Positions 11,332 through 23,300 of a stretch of 64,000 nucleotides of DNA are shown piece after piece. The notes under the pieces are model-generated. The model made no database searches. It worked only from the letters and a program-made list of their open reading frames with translations, and was not told where the DNA came from. A program made the translations under genes and the position numbers. This stretch comes from Uranotaenia lowii. Taxonomy: Eukaryota; Arthropoda; Insecta; Diptera; Culicidae. The DNA is taken from contig NC_073691.1 in NCBI RefSeq assembly GCF_029784155.1, forward strand, positions 143,686,461 through 143,750,460, written 5' to 3'. Numbering within the stretch: the first letter of the stretch is position 1; each line of letters opens with the position of its first letter.

Positions 11332-14228
11332 GGCCCAATTAAAAAATCATTAAATGAAGATTTAGTTTCCGATAGTTAAAACTATTCTTGATGAAGATTC
11401 CTAATAACTTTCAATTGATAGGTATAATCAAACTTCCAGATTTAAAGTAGCAAATCTGGAACTAGATTATGTGGATGAGTTGGAAGCAGTTTTAGCAATA
11501 TTATTGGTGTGAATCTTGAAATCCAGCCGTGTTGGTGAAAAATAACAAAAAATATTCCAAATGTTCTACTTGAGTGATTGCCGAGAAAATATTCGACTAA
11601 TAACGGGATCGTTTTTATTCACAAGACACATTTTTGGTGTGTTTGTTTCAAAAACTGATTTTGAAAGATTATCGCTTCTTGAACTCGAAGTTTTTGATAA
11701 AATTTTGTCAATCACCTCAAGTGTTGGTGATTTTGATGTTTTGGAATTTAAAAAATAATCAGTTTTGTGTGAAATCAATTATTCATATTTGACGAACCTA
11801 CCAGCCTACATGAACAATAAAAGAATATTTGAATCCATTAATTAGATTTTGCCGAGATATTCTTGAAAAACAATGCTTTAAAAAAAATCTTAAAATTTTG
11901 GAAAAATTTTAAAGTCAAGAACCACAACTATTTCTAGCATCACTTAAAAAGTTTCGTGTAGTTGAGTGTTTAAAGATATCAATTTATTTATTATTATTAT
12001 TTTTTTTTGAAGAATACAATGCTGAAGCGTTTCAACACATACTTTAACAAATATTAAAGTTTTTTTTTTAATTTATTGAAAATTCCGGTATTTTCTGATT
12101 TTTCAAAATATTTTACACTTCGGCAATAAAGTGCAAAAATTTTTAATTGAACTCTTCCACTAATTTTTACACTAGTTATACAGAAAACCAGAACTTATAA
12201 AAACATTAAATTATCAGCAATTTGGATTCAGTGACCCCAAACTAGTCAAATTCCTAGCACTTTAAAAAAATTTGAATTAAGTTGCCTTATTTTATAAATA
12301 AAAATGTATGTATTTTGAGTTCTGGAGATTATTCAAATGTATATCGCAGAAGCGGTTATTCCGCCATATTCAAATAGTATTTATAAATACTAATTATACC
12401 TCCTTGTCTCTAAAACTCTAAATGAGTGCATGTGCCCACTTTTGATTTATTGTCTCATGTGTATTTTTTTTTAATTTTGCAATCTAACTTAAATTAAGAA
12501 ATCTCGATAAGAATATTCGAACTTAAACACTTACTTCGTAATATTACACATTTGATTACTGTTTCGCAGTATAAACCTTAATTTTTTGGTCTTCTATAAT
12601 ATGAATATTTGATGTTTCATATTTGAAAGGTAACAAAATAAATTGGTTCCCAAATTTAAATTATGATTTTTAAATTTTATCCTTAAGGGCTTCATGGTTA
12701 ATCATGGAAGGCGAAAGAAATACATGCCATAGAATAATTATTTTGATTCACGAAGCCTCATTTCTTATTTTGCAATCTAAAATGAAATCGAAATTTCAGT
12801 TCCGATACTAAATTTTTCAATTAAAAATCTGTTTGAGCTATTCATTACTAAATAAAAGTTTTGCTGAAATATTTTGTTTTTGATTCAGAATGCATGATTC
12901 CCTACGATTTTTTTTAAATAACTTAAAATACAAAAAATAACAACCGCTTTTGCATTACTATATTTTACTTAATAATCTAAGAAATATATGGAAGCTTTGA
13001 TGGAAAATATAAATAATTAAAAAAAAATTTATAAACAAATTTAAACCTTCAATTTCAAATTTTAATTTTTTGTTTTTTTAAGGTTCTTTTTTTGACACTT
13101 TACCAGTATTATGGCATTCTTGTCTACATTTTAATTTTTTGGATTTAAGTCATTTTCAATAGGAAATAATCGGGGAAATAATTGAGAAAGAAATATTGTT
13201 GGTTCTCTATATATTAAACAAATTGTTTTTTTTTATAAAACAAAATCAAGAATCGAATTTCATAAACATTGTATAACGGAAACAATGATGAAAAGAAAGA
13301 TAACAAAGTAAGAAAAAATCATAAGGTTCTGAAGTACCTACTGAAAACTGATCACTCCTATTGGAAATTCAACCACAATTTAAATTTCTCATCATATAGG
13401 CAATTAAAATGCTAATTTTTTACCATGAAGGATGTTTAAATGCCAGGTTGATCCATAAAACATGGAATGAAAATTGAAGAAAATTGCAAAACGCATGATT
13501 TTGTACATATGTTGTTTACGGCAATATACGTTTTTTTTTCATCCAAATGCATAAAAAAGTGCCGTCAGCAGAAAAAAAACATTTTATGTATTTCAGTCCA
13601 ACCATTTTAACATTTTTGATTTTTTCAAATTTGTCATTCCAATAAAATTTAAAGAAATTGAAGAATTTTGATGCTCAAAACTTTCAGGAAATATATAATT
13701 ATTTGTTCGAGAAAATAAAGATATTTGAGGACAAATGCGTGATAATTTTTCATAAATTTGCCTCTTTATTTCATTACATTGCTCAGGTTTTTTTAAATGT
13801 ATAGAAGATAAATGTTCAGCAAATTCAAACTCGGCACTTTAATAGCTTAACAAAGGTTATTTGGTTTTAATGAATGTTTGTATTTGAAGGACCGGTTATT
13901 TTTTCAACCTTAGGCATGCTTGACATATTCACCCACGGAGTGGAAAATTTTAAAAATTCAAAGCCCAGCACCATTTAATTTTTCACAATTAGATTATTTG
14001 AATCGGCTCACACCTTTAGGCTTAAAGGAGCCAAACGCGTGTTTTGTTTTTCACAATTGGTAACTTTAGCATAGCACTTTTTCAAAGAAGAAAATTAGAA
14101 GGAGAAATATGAAAATAAAAAGTATTCGTCTATACGAGGAAGGGAAAGTTAAATCTCGAAAATGTACCAGTACATCTTTCACTGATCGTAAGATGGTTTT
14201 CCTCGGGCCCGGATGGAGTTCGTTCTGG
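11332..14228. other. AT-rich non-coding sequence
   Basis: Nearly 2.9 kb of low-complexity AT-rich DNA with many homopolymers. I see no gene, RNA or repeat that can be supported. Confidence 0.5.
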
Positions 14229-14697
14229 CTCATGTCTCATGTCTCATGTCTCATGTCTCATGTCTCATGTCTCGTGTCTCATGTCTCATGTCTCATGTCT
14301 CATGTCTCATGTCTCATGTCTCATGTCTCATGTCTCATGTCTCATGTCTCATGTCTCATGTCTCATGTCTCATGTCTCATGTCTCATGTCTCATGTCTCA
14401 TGTCTCATGTCTCATGTCTCATGTCTCATGTCTCATGTCTCATGTCTCATGTCTCATGTCTCATGTCTCATGTCTCATGTCTCATGTCTCATGTCTCATG
14501 TCTCATGTCTCATGTCTCATGTTTCATGTCTCATGTCTCATGTCTCATGTCTCATGTCTCATGTCTCATGTCTCATGTCTCATGTCTCATGTCTCATGTC
14601 TCATGTCTCATGTCTCATGTCTCATGTCTCATGTCTCATGTCTCATGTCTCATGTCTCATGTCTCATGTCTCATGTCTCATGTCTCATGTCTAATAT
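14229..14697 (+). repeat. Heptamer satellite (CATGTCT)n
   Basis: About 66 almost perfect tandem copies of CATGTCT, with rare substitutions (CGTGTCT near 14270, TTTCATG near 14521), then a decaying tail to about 14745. Because 7 x 3 = 21 and the unit carries no stop in any forward frame, all three plus-strand frames are open over the array. That is not evidence of coding. The near-perfect homogeneity suggests recent expansion or an assembly-sensitive tract. Confidence 0.95.
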
Positions 14698-14745
14698 CTC
14701 ATGACTCATAACTCGTATCTCATATCATATATCTCATGTCAGGTG

Positions 14746-17035
14746 ATTTACATTCTAAATGTATAGATAATATGTTGATAATGGAATACATAGTTTGAAA
14801 AATCATGTCATTAGTTTATTTGAAAATATTAGTTACAACTTTGTTCTATATTTTCAAAACTTGTATTTGAGTGGTTTTTTCTAAATATTATTTTAAATTA
14901 AAAAAACAATTAAGACTCAGTCTATTGTTATAACGTTTTGCTAGTGAAAGCAAAATGTATCATCTTTGATAACAGCTACCAGTCTTTCAAAAGCATGGCG
15001 AAAGTTTGAATTTTTATGGAAATTCGTCTTTCGAGAATTTGTTTTAAGATATGTGTATTTATTAAAAATATAAGCTTTGTTATCGTTCTTATTAAAATTT
15101 ATCAGCCTTCTATGAGATGAAATTATCCCTTTAAATAGGAAAGAAATATGAAGATTAATTCTGGTCATGAATAAAGTTCATCTTTTTAAATATAATGTTT
15201 AAAATGTTTTGAAGTTGATGTTTCTGAATTAAATGAAATTAAGATAGTAAATTCATTGTGAAAGCCATTAGAAAATAAATAAAAGGGTTTTGAAGTGCCC
15301 CTTTCCTTCAACAATAAACGTCAAAACGTCGTAATAAATTGATTATGTTTGTTCAACGATTGAAGAAACTTTACTGGCACTAGTATTCCAACTGTGAGAG
15401 CTCAGCTCACTTCAAAGAGTCATTCAAACGGAAAAGATAAGTCAATCGAACCGAACCTTCACTAGATGTGTCTTTACTTCCAAACGCACTGTTTCTCTCA
15501 GCTAGTACCTAAGTATTAACCATCAAGAAGATCATCGCTCCATTTGAGTGGAAAGTGAAATAAAGTTCGTACCAGCAAGGGAAGAATCGGAACATCAAGT
15601 CAGTAAAAAAAAAAAACGGTAAAACACAGAATCGGAAAAATCTTTTCGAAAGCGGCTTTTCAGAATGGCAGCTTTCTTATCCGCAGCCGATTTCATCTGG
15701 GTTTGTTGAGTGGAAACGATCGGAAATTTCCCACAGCAAAGGGAATGGAGGGTTGTTTCATCATATCTAAAATATTTTTTTTTAATAAATCATAGCCAAA
15801 CACCCTTACAGAAAAAAAAATCCGAAACATGTTGAAAATGCATACTGCCAGCTTAACCTTCCTAGAACATTCTCACCGACATCCATAATACCCCAAATTC
15901 CCGGCAAAGCTGTTTTGGTCTGACGGAAACACTTTTAACGCCCAAAGCTCTTACATTGTTCAGCTTCCGGAATCGAAAAAGCGCTCACACAAAACTGTCG
16001 GCCCGGATGTAGGTTTGAGCAGAAGGAGCTTTAAATGTCGGACTGTATTTGAAGGGAGGGAGCAAAATAAAGTTCATATAAAACGACGTTCAGGCTAAGA
16101 AAGTTGCCTCATAAAGACAGAGGGAAACGGGATTCTGGAAGGAAGTTTTGAACCTGCAACTGGAAACAGCTTAGCTTCCTCAAGCGAGGGATTTTTCTTA
16201 TAGCGTACCTTTGAGCGCTTCAATCAAATCGTAAAGGTTTAAGCCCGATTCATGATTTTTATTCACATGTCGCGGTGTTCACAGGTGCCTATCCTTGAAG
16301 CGATACTAGATGAATCGAGCGATTCATCATGATTGGAGATTCATTCAGAAACAGAGACGTTGAAAAAGATAAGAATGAGATATTGAAAAACTGTCAATGA
16401 TTGCAGTAATTGTGATTATCATATATTATCATCAAATTTATTTCAATCAAAAGCAAAGTTGTCATCAAAATACTCACTTGAACTTTTTAATACAATTTTT
16501 GAATGGTTTTTCAATATTGATTATTCAGTAGCTAGGAATTCTAACATCGATTACTTAAAATTGTCGTATAAAGATGTTAGTCGCACTACTCCTCTGAAAT
16601 TTTCCAACCGATTCTTATGAAATTATTTTTAAAATATTCTGTACACATGAGAATCGGTTTTTATCAAATAAAAAAAACACATTTTCTAATTATGTGAATC
16701 AAATAAAAGTCATAGCTTTCTTTTTTTCAAAATTTCCTCTCCTTTGGGGGGTTTGTTTTTCGTTTCCATGGCCATGGTCGAGCCATCGTAGCGAGCAAAC
16801 GTCGCAAGAGGATAGTAGGTAATGACGTCATAGCATACTGATTAATATTTGGGATATTTGGGCGCGTATTTCTCAACCAAGCATTTTTTATTGCACGTGG
16901 TGGCGATATGAAGCCTAGATGTGATTTTTCCCCTTGATTCCTTGCTCATTTGTACAGCACATGGTAATGAATGACGCTAAGATGTTACCCAGATGGATAT
17001 TTTGCCGATCAAATCAAACCCATTTAGACGATTTT
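14746..17035. other. Non-coding; higher-complexity island at 15.3-16.3 kb
   Basis: No gene is supported. The part from about 15290 to 16330 is less AT-biased, contains few repeats, and could be host regulatory or untranslated sequence. The rest is AT-rich. Confidence 0.35.
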
Positions 17036-17130
17036 AAAAATTAAAACCATTTTAGTTCGTGTTAATTAAAGTAGCAATTGTTGTCTAAAAAATTTGAATA
17101 TTATAATGATGCATATGAAATAATGGCATG
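17036..17130. repeat. Dispersed repeat, copy B
   Basis: This is the second copy of the repeat at 1-105, in the same orientation. Similarity stops at about 17130, exactly where the GC-richer block begins. That block may therefore have inserted into or truncated the repeat. Confidence 0.6.
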
Positions 17131-17139
17131 TGTAATCAC

Positions 17140-19047
17140 CTGGGTTCGTGGACTGGGCTTCAAACAGAAATTTGATTCACACTCGCTACAATGATTGAAC
17201 CGTTCCTAGCACGGCCGGGAGAGAACGTTAGACTCTATGGTCAGGGGATGAAGGCTCTAAGGTTAGGACTTCGAGAGACGATTACTCGCCACCAGAACTT
17301 CGAAATTGCACAATTTTATGCCGGGTCCACTCAGCAAAACGTCACGCACAAACTCCTATAGTTTTTCTTCCGATCCCTTACAAAAATCAAATTCACTTTA
17401 GTTAGCACAGAAACATATTTTTATTAGCGACCACAAGTTTCGCATAAACGATCAACTCTTTATTGAAGGATAGTAGGCGCTAGATTGGTATGTGGAGAGT
17501 ACTTTCTGCAACTACAAACTACTCTCATCTACTCGGATTGATCTCTCCTACGCTCTGATCACTGAACTGTAAACCTCTGATATCAATCTGCTCTTAGTGA
17601 ATTCACAGGGACGTTCAATATATCGGATTAGAACAGTTAATGAGAAGTGAGAACCTCCTATTCCCTTAACTCCACCTGGGGCCGCAGACCTGGTTCCCAC
17701 TTCCCACTGGGAGGACTATTCGCGCTAACGCGCTCCAAGGCAATAGTCATTGACGAGACCACTTTCAGCAAAACCTCTCATCCTTACGACTCCATGTCCG
17801 ACTTGAGAACCGACATCTTTTCGCAATGACTCGAGGTTCCCAGACAAACCTCTTCTTTTCGCTACTCAAGGGTTGATCTCTCCTCAAAAGACTAGAGATC
17901 CGACCCCTCCTCTCATCTACTCGAGGTTGACCTCTCCTTTGCACGATTTTAGGCCCGATCCCTTCTCTAGCGACTCGAGATCTGACCTCTCCTTGTAATA
18001 ACTCGAGGTGACCACTTATACCCCTCCTCTTGTTGATTAAGGGCCTGATTCCTCCTCTCACGACTCGAGACCCGACTCCTTACCATAAAGACTCGGGGTT
18101 GACCACACTATCCTCTCCTTCTGAAGATTCGAGGCCTGACCTCTCTTCTAACGACTCGAAGCCCGACCTCTTATCTCCAGGATTCGAGGTTTGCCACCTT
18201 GCCCGTCGTGTGCCGATCGAGAGCAGCTTAACCTAGACTCGCGCGGAATTTAATGCAACGACTCGGATGGTTCTCGACGAAGACGTCATCCTACTCCGAC
18301 TCGAATGGCTCACCAGGCGTCGAAAGCCTCTACTCTACTCGTGAGTATCCCCCGATCGTGGAATAACCCTGTCCCAACGATTTCAACTGCGAAGAAGGTC
18401 AAGTCTTATCCCCGCAACTTCGGTCGTTGGGAACCGCATTCGTGTGTAGGTGGAGCATCCTGCACACAAACGCGGCGCACCCACGGCATCCGCTACGCAG
18501 AAGATGTTACCATATCTTGGTAGCTTCAAACCGTGGAGTCGGACGCACACTATACGACAGCCCCCCGTCGATGGGGTCAGTCTACTCCGACCGTTGTCAG
18601 GTCTTCTTTATCCCTTTGGCTGGCAACCCTAGGATTTTCGGCCCACGGCTTTTTCTGCCCGTTGTGTACCAGATCGAGAGCAGCTTGTCCTGGACTCGCG
18701 CCTGTCACGGCACACATTCGGGTCTTTGAACGCTACGACTCGGATGTTTCCCGACAGTGACGACAACCTAAACCGACTCGAGAGGCTCGCCGAGAATAGA
18801 GAACCTCTCTATCCGTGGGTATTCTTCGACAATGGATAACCCTCTTCCCGCGTAGTCCGCTACAAGGAAGGTGTTGTCTTATCCCCGCAGTTACCCCCTT
18901 AGGAAGCGACACTCCCCGGGCGGTGCGATATCCAACACTCGTTCGCAGTGCACCCATGACCTCTGCTACGCAGAAGATGATGCCTTATCTATGTAGCTTC
19001 GTTCAAGGATCGGACACACACAACTCAGATGCTCCCCGTTTATGGAG
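17140..19047. repeat. GC-richer block with nested imperfect tandem repeats
   Basis: Composition changes abruptly at about 17140. From 17830 to 18210 there are roughly ten imperfect 30-38-bp units built on GACTCGAGG and GACCTCTCC. From 18215 and again from 18672 a 460-470-bp segment is repeated with divergence (shared anchors: GATCGAGAGCAGCTT, TGGATAACCCT or TGGAATAACCCT, GTCTTATCCCCGCA, CTACGCAGAAGATG). The block lies directly downstream, in minus-strand terms, of the R1-like coding remnant, so it may be that element's long 3' untranslated region. It could also be an unrelated satellite. No ORF has recognisable content. Confidence 0.5.
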
Positions 19048-20315
19048 TCATCCTACACAATTCGTGGCCTGCCGTTGATTCCAGCTCCTCTGCACGGAAG
19101 TCATAATCCGAATAAACTCATCGCTGATCGCATACCAAGTGTTGGAGTTCATACACATTCTCTGCACCAAGTTGTCTGCCGTCGTGCCGGGCTCAAAGAC
19201 GTCAAGTATGTTGGTACGTACCGCCGCAAACCTTGGACAGGCAAACACCACATGTTCGAGAGTATCCTCTTCTTCACCACAATCAGAACAATATTGCGAA
19301 GCCACATGTCCAAACCGGTAGTGGTACTTCATAACCAACCAGGAATTGCGTCATATGGAAGTTCACTTCACCGCGTCTTCTTCCTATCCAGTTCCCGATG
19401 TGCGAGATCAGACGATGGGCCCCCCTTTCTCTCGCTGAGCTGTCCCGCAGCTGCTGCCAGTCAGACATTGAGTCCTCGTTAGCGAGATCCCGAACGTTGG
19501 GCGTTTCTTTGTTGTCGTAGCAATCCTCCTCTGGCAAAAGCGAGATGGACATGACGCCCGCCACTACGCAGGTGGCTTCGGACGAGATGGTCTGGTATCC
19601 ACTGATAACCCGCAGGTTCATCAGCCGCTGAACGCTGCTAAGTCTCTGCAGGTCATACTGTCTTTTCAGGCCACCGTTCCATACCACGAGATTGACGGGG
19701 TGACGCTTGACAGTATCCTCCTCTTGCTACTGCGTATTGCCGAGGAGTTCGACATCATCCGTGCGAGTGTGGCCGTTGCCAATGCCGCTCTCCTACACAC
19801 GTAGTCGACATGACTCGTGAAGCTGTACCTGTTTAGGGTGAGATCAGGTTGATGATCAGCGCCATCTCGGTTTTGTGGTGGGCAAGCACTTGGAGTGCAT
19901 CCAGCTTTTCACTGCCTGGATAGCTACTGTGGCAAGCAGCTCTACCTCCGCTGTTGAGGAGCCTCTCGCCAAGAGGACTACATGATCCGCAAATCATACG
20001 AGTTCAGCTCCCGATGGAAGGCTCGTTCGTAGGAGCTCCTCGTATGTGGTGTTCCACAGGACCGGGCCGAGTATTGACCCCTCTGGTACACCCGCCGAAA
20101 CCTTTTGTGTTCGTAAGCCCCCACCGATCATATACTGCAGTAGGCGATTGTGGAAGTAACTTTCCACAAGCCTATACAGATATGCCAGGATCCTCATTTG
20201 GATGAGCGACGACGCAATTGCTGTCCAACTGACGCTGTTGAAGGCGTTCTTCACGTCCAGAGTGACCACCGCGCAAAATCGGAGCTTTCTCCTCTTTGTT
20301 AGTCTACAGTAAATG
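19048..20315 (-). pseudogene. R1-clade-like LINE reverse transcriptase remnant
   Basis: The minus strand carries, in order, an RT core (20315 down to 19994, with VVTLDVKNAFNSV and AGVPEGSILGPVLWN), a stretch that still reads like the RT thumb but holds stops (about 19990-19690), and a C-terminal region (19687-19283 and 19338-19048). The C-terminus has the CSDCGEEEDTLEHVVFAC zinc-binding pattern typical of R1/LOA-type ORF2 proteins. The catalytic ADD segment falls in the disrupted part. It is 5'-truncated before the RT fingers, frame-shifted and non-functional. The truncation point coincides with a foldback-like sequence at 20321. Confidence 0.75.
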
Positions 20316-20320
20316 TTCTT

Positions 20321-20364
20321 ACTTAAAAGGGCATCACTTTTCACCGATATGGCCGATGAAATTA
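20321..20364. mobile_element. Short relic resembling the 57-58 kb foldback terminus
   Basis: ACTTAAAAGGGCATCACTTT and TCACCGATATGGCCGAT align in order with the right arm terminus at about 58489-58535 (ACTAAAAAGGACATCACTTT, TCACCGCTAGGCCGAT). The match is roughly three quarters identical over about 44 bases and ends where the R1-like RT begins. Confidence 0.45.
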
Positions 20365-23300
20365 AACAACAAACATCTAGAATCCATTTTAAAAATATTA
20401 TTCGTGGAACAAGCTGTTGTGTTAAATATTTGAACTCATTTTTTGGAGCTCTAGGTTTAAACTTACAAAAAAAAATTCAAATGGCTTATTAAAATGGCTT
20501 ATTATAGGTAAAACTAAACAAATACGCCTTTCAGCAACTGAATATACAATCAGTCCGTCACCTTTGTGGGTGTCAATTTCATCACCTAACTGCAGAATTC
20601 AATTTTCTCCTATTCAGAAGGATAAACTCATTTCATAAACTAATTATGTTTCCAAAGAGCAATCTGCAGCTGCCTGATGATGGGGAAAATTTTCCACCGG
20701 AAGCCACACGTGTGGACACACCTCTCCTCATGATTTGGAAAATGAAAATATTACAGTTTCACTACCCACGAACGAGATATGAAGGTACATTTGTAGGAAA
20801 AAAATTCGGATGAAGAGAAATAATTCCAGAGTCATAACATTGTTGATCTCAGTTTTCAATTGTATGTTTTGATTGAAATATTCTGTCTGTTCCAGATTTG
20901 TGGCTAATGATTCTTCAGTAAATTTCCAACCGACCAATTCCATGGAAAACATCTCCTAAGGTTTTTATTCTTTAACAAATTATCAACCCTCAAGGGAAAC
21001 CATACCAAACCAATTCCCCAGTACAAGGTATTTTTGTTCATTTTCCTGGTTCAGCTCCAGTGAAGCACTGCATTTGCCCGGGTTCTCTTTCCTCGTTTTT
21101 CTAACTAAGCATGAGGGTTTCTTGCTTCCAGCAACAACAACAACAACCAATTTTACCAGGAAGGCCCCCGGTTGACGTGACTCGTTAAAATCAGATTTGT
21201 TTCAAGTATTCTGTTTGTGTTTCAAATCAAAACCCCACGGGCGCGCTGCTTCTCCACCTTTGTTTTTACGGCGAATTTTTTGCCCAGAAAATTATCCTAC
21301 GGTTTCTCCTGGTGTGGGTTTGTTAGGTTACGTGAAAGTTTGTCTTTGGCGCATTAAGAGTGCAGCGTTAGGTTAAGAGGAGCCAGAATCCCTTTCCGTA
21401 TTTTTACATTTTTTGAGGAAGTAATCCATTATAAATTCAATAAGATCACGCTTGGTAACAGTTTCAAAAGTTAAAGTCATGATAACAGAATTTGACTTCT
21501 GAAGTAAAGAATTGTATTGGCTGCAAGAATTTGATATCAAAATTATACATGTAATTTGTGAGAATATTTGTAAAGTTAAAAACCTAAAATGTTTGTTAAT
21601 TTCATATATAACAGAACAGAAACATATAAAGGTCATTCAAAGCATTTTAATCATCGTGTGCAACGAGTTCTGAAAAGCAAGAAACGTTGTGAATCAGAAC
21701 CCTTCAGGATGGTTGGTTACAGAACGAGAAATTAAAAACAAAAGTGGAATTGCATTGAAACATGAGAAAAATCTCAAATACACACACTTCAGAGTACGGT
21801 TGGGTGGCAGTGTCTTTTTTTCTGTAGTACAACTGTTTGGATAGATGATTACCTGGAAGAAGGTTGGTAAATGCTGGCACAAGTACAGCCAGAACGTAGA
21901 GGGACGGAAAAATTTATATAGAAAAAAAAAATTCACAAGAAAAAGAAATAAACGGGAGAGGGTTGATGAATTTCCAACGTTGTGGTTGACAGTTGCAAGA
22001 ACGGTGAAAAACTGTGGAAATTGGAATGGGGTGGCATGAGTTGAAGAACGAACATAATCAGAAATATTGTGTACATTCATCGCACTCGTTATGAATGAAT
22101 CTTCCACTTCATGTACGGTAGAATTATACAAGAATTTTTTGTTGAAAAAAATAACAAACGAGCATTTGGATCCCGGTTGATGGTTACAAGTACGAAAAAT
22201 CCTGCTTGCAGAAAAAAAAATCTTAATTCTAAGTTTTACAAAGAATGACTAACCACCCTTGTTGTTTATTTCAGGAAAATCATATTAAAGCTAAGATCAT
22301 ATAGAAATGCGACAGTTAAGAATGCGTGTATCTGAGAATTCATTCTTTGGTCTATGCAAGGAATGAAGGTAATCATATGATAATTTATGGAAAAAAAAAT
22401 TAAAAAAAATTATCGCTTTTTGTTTGAAATATTTCTACTTTATTCTTGGTATCTCCCATCGGCTTGCCCACACTTTTTAAAATCTGTATTTTGGGTGGTT
22501 GCATCGATTCGTTCAATTTCCACTACTATTTGGCCCAATACTTACTTTCTTTTGAAAGACAATGAGAAGAATTTGGCGAGTTCAGCGGTTTTGAAATTAA
22601 CAAAACATGATTATTTTTGTGCCAATAAAAAAAAGTTTTGGCTGGAATGGCTGCTGGGAAAATATCACAAAAACGAAGATAAACCATCATGAGATTGTAT
22701 TTCAAGTAGATATAATAGGTTAGTTATGATCATAGTTTGCTAAATATAGATAAATTTTCTACAAAACAACCAGCAAATACAGACATCAATCTGCTAGGAA
22801 CATTTCCACGATCAGAAATGTTAAAAGATTAAAGCGCTGGAATTTGTTTGAAAAAGGTTTTCTAATAAGTTTTTATTACAATTTGGCCTAGGCTAACAGC
22901 ATTTTATGGCATAAGTAATCGGAAAGACATCTAACTGGCTTGAAATCGAAAACCAGCTGAATAATTTTTTTGGTCGATGCCTAATCAGCTCTCGGATGTG
23001 AATTTCCGGCATTAGATCGGTAGTGCACACAGACTCGAAAGGCCGGAGTTTATCTCTAGTTATAGAGAAATCTATCGCTATATCGCGGCAAAGTTATTTG
23101 CAGGCCATCGCTGTTCCGCATTAAACAATTTTGTGATTCCTCGGCGTAAAATTTAGTGTATTAACACACAACAGTGCCTATCAACTATTCGGCGAGATTA
23201 TACTTCGTGTTCCTCGTGGTGCATGTCGCGGGCCCCCGACCTAAACGAAAACAGTAAGAAGATTGTTCAAACAAACTTGAAAATTCGCTAAATCACCATA

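Noticed and set aside
14109..14711. ORFs of up to 200 codons made of MSHVSCL repeats
   Set aside because: All three forward frames are open because the 7-base unit has no stop; they are the heptamer satellite, not genes.
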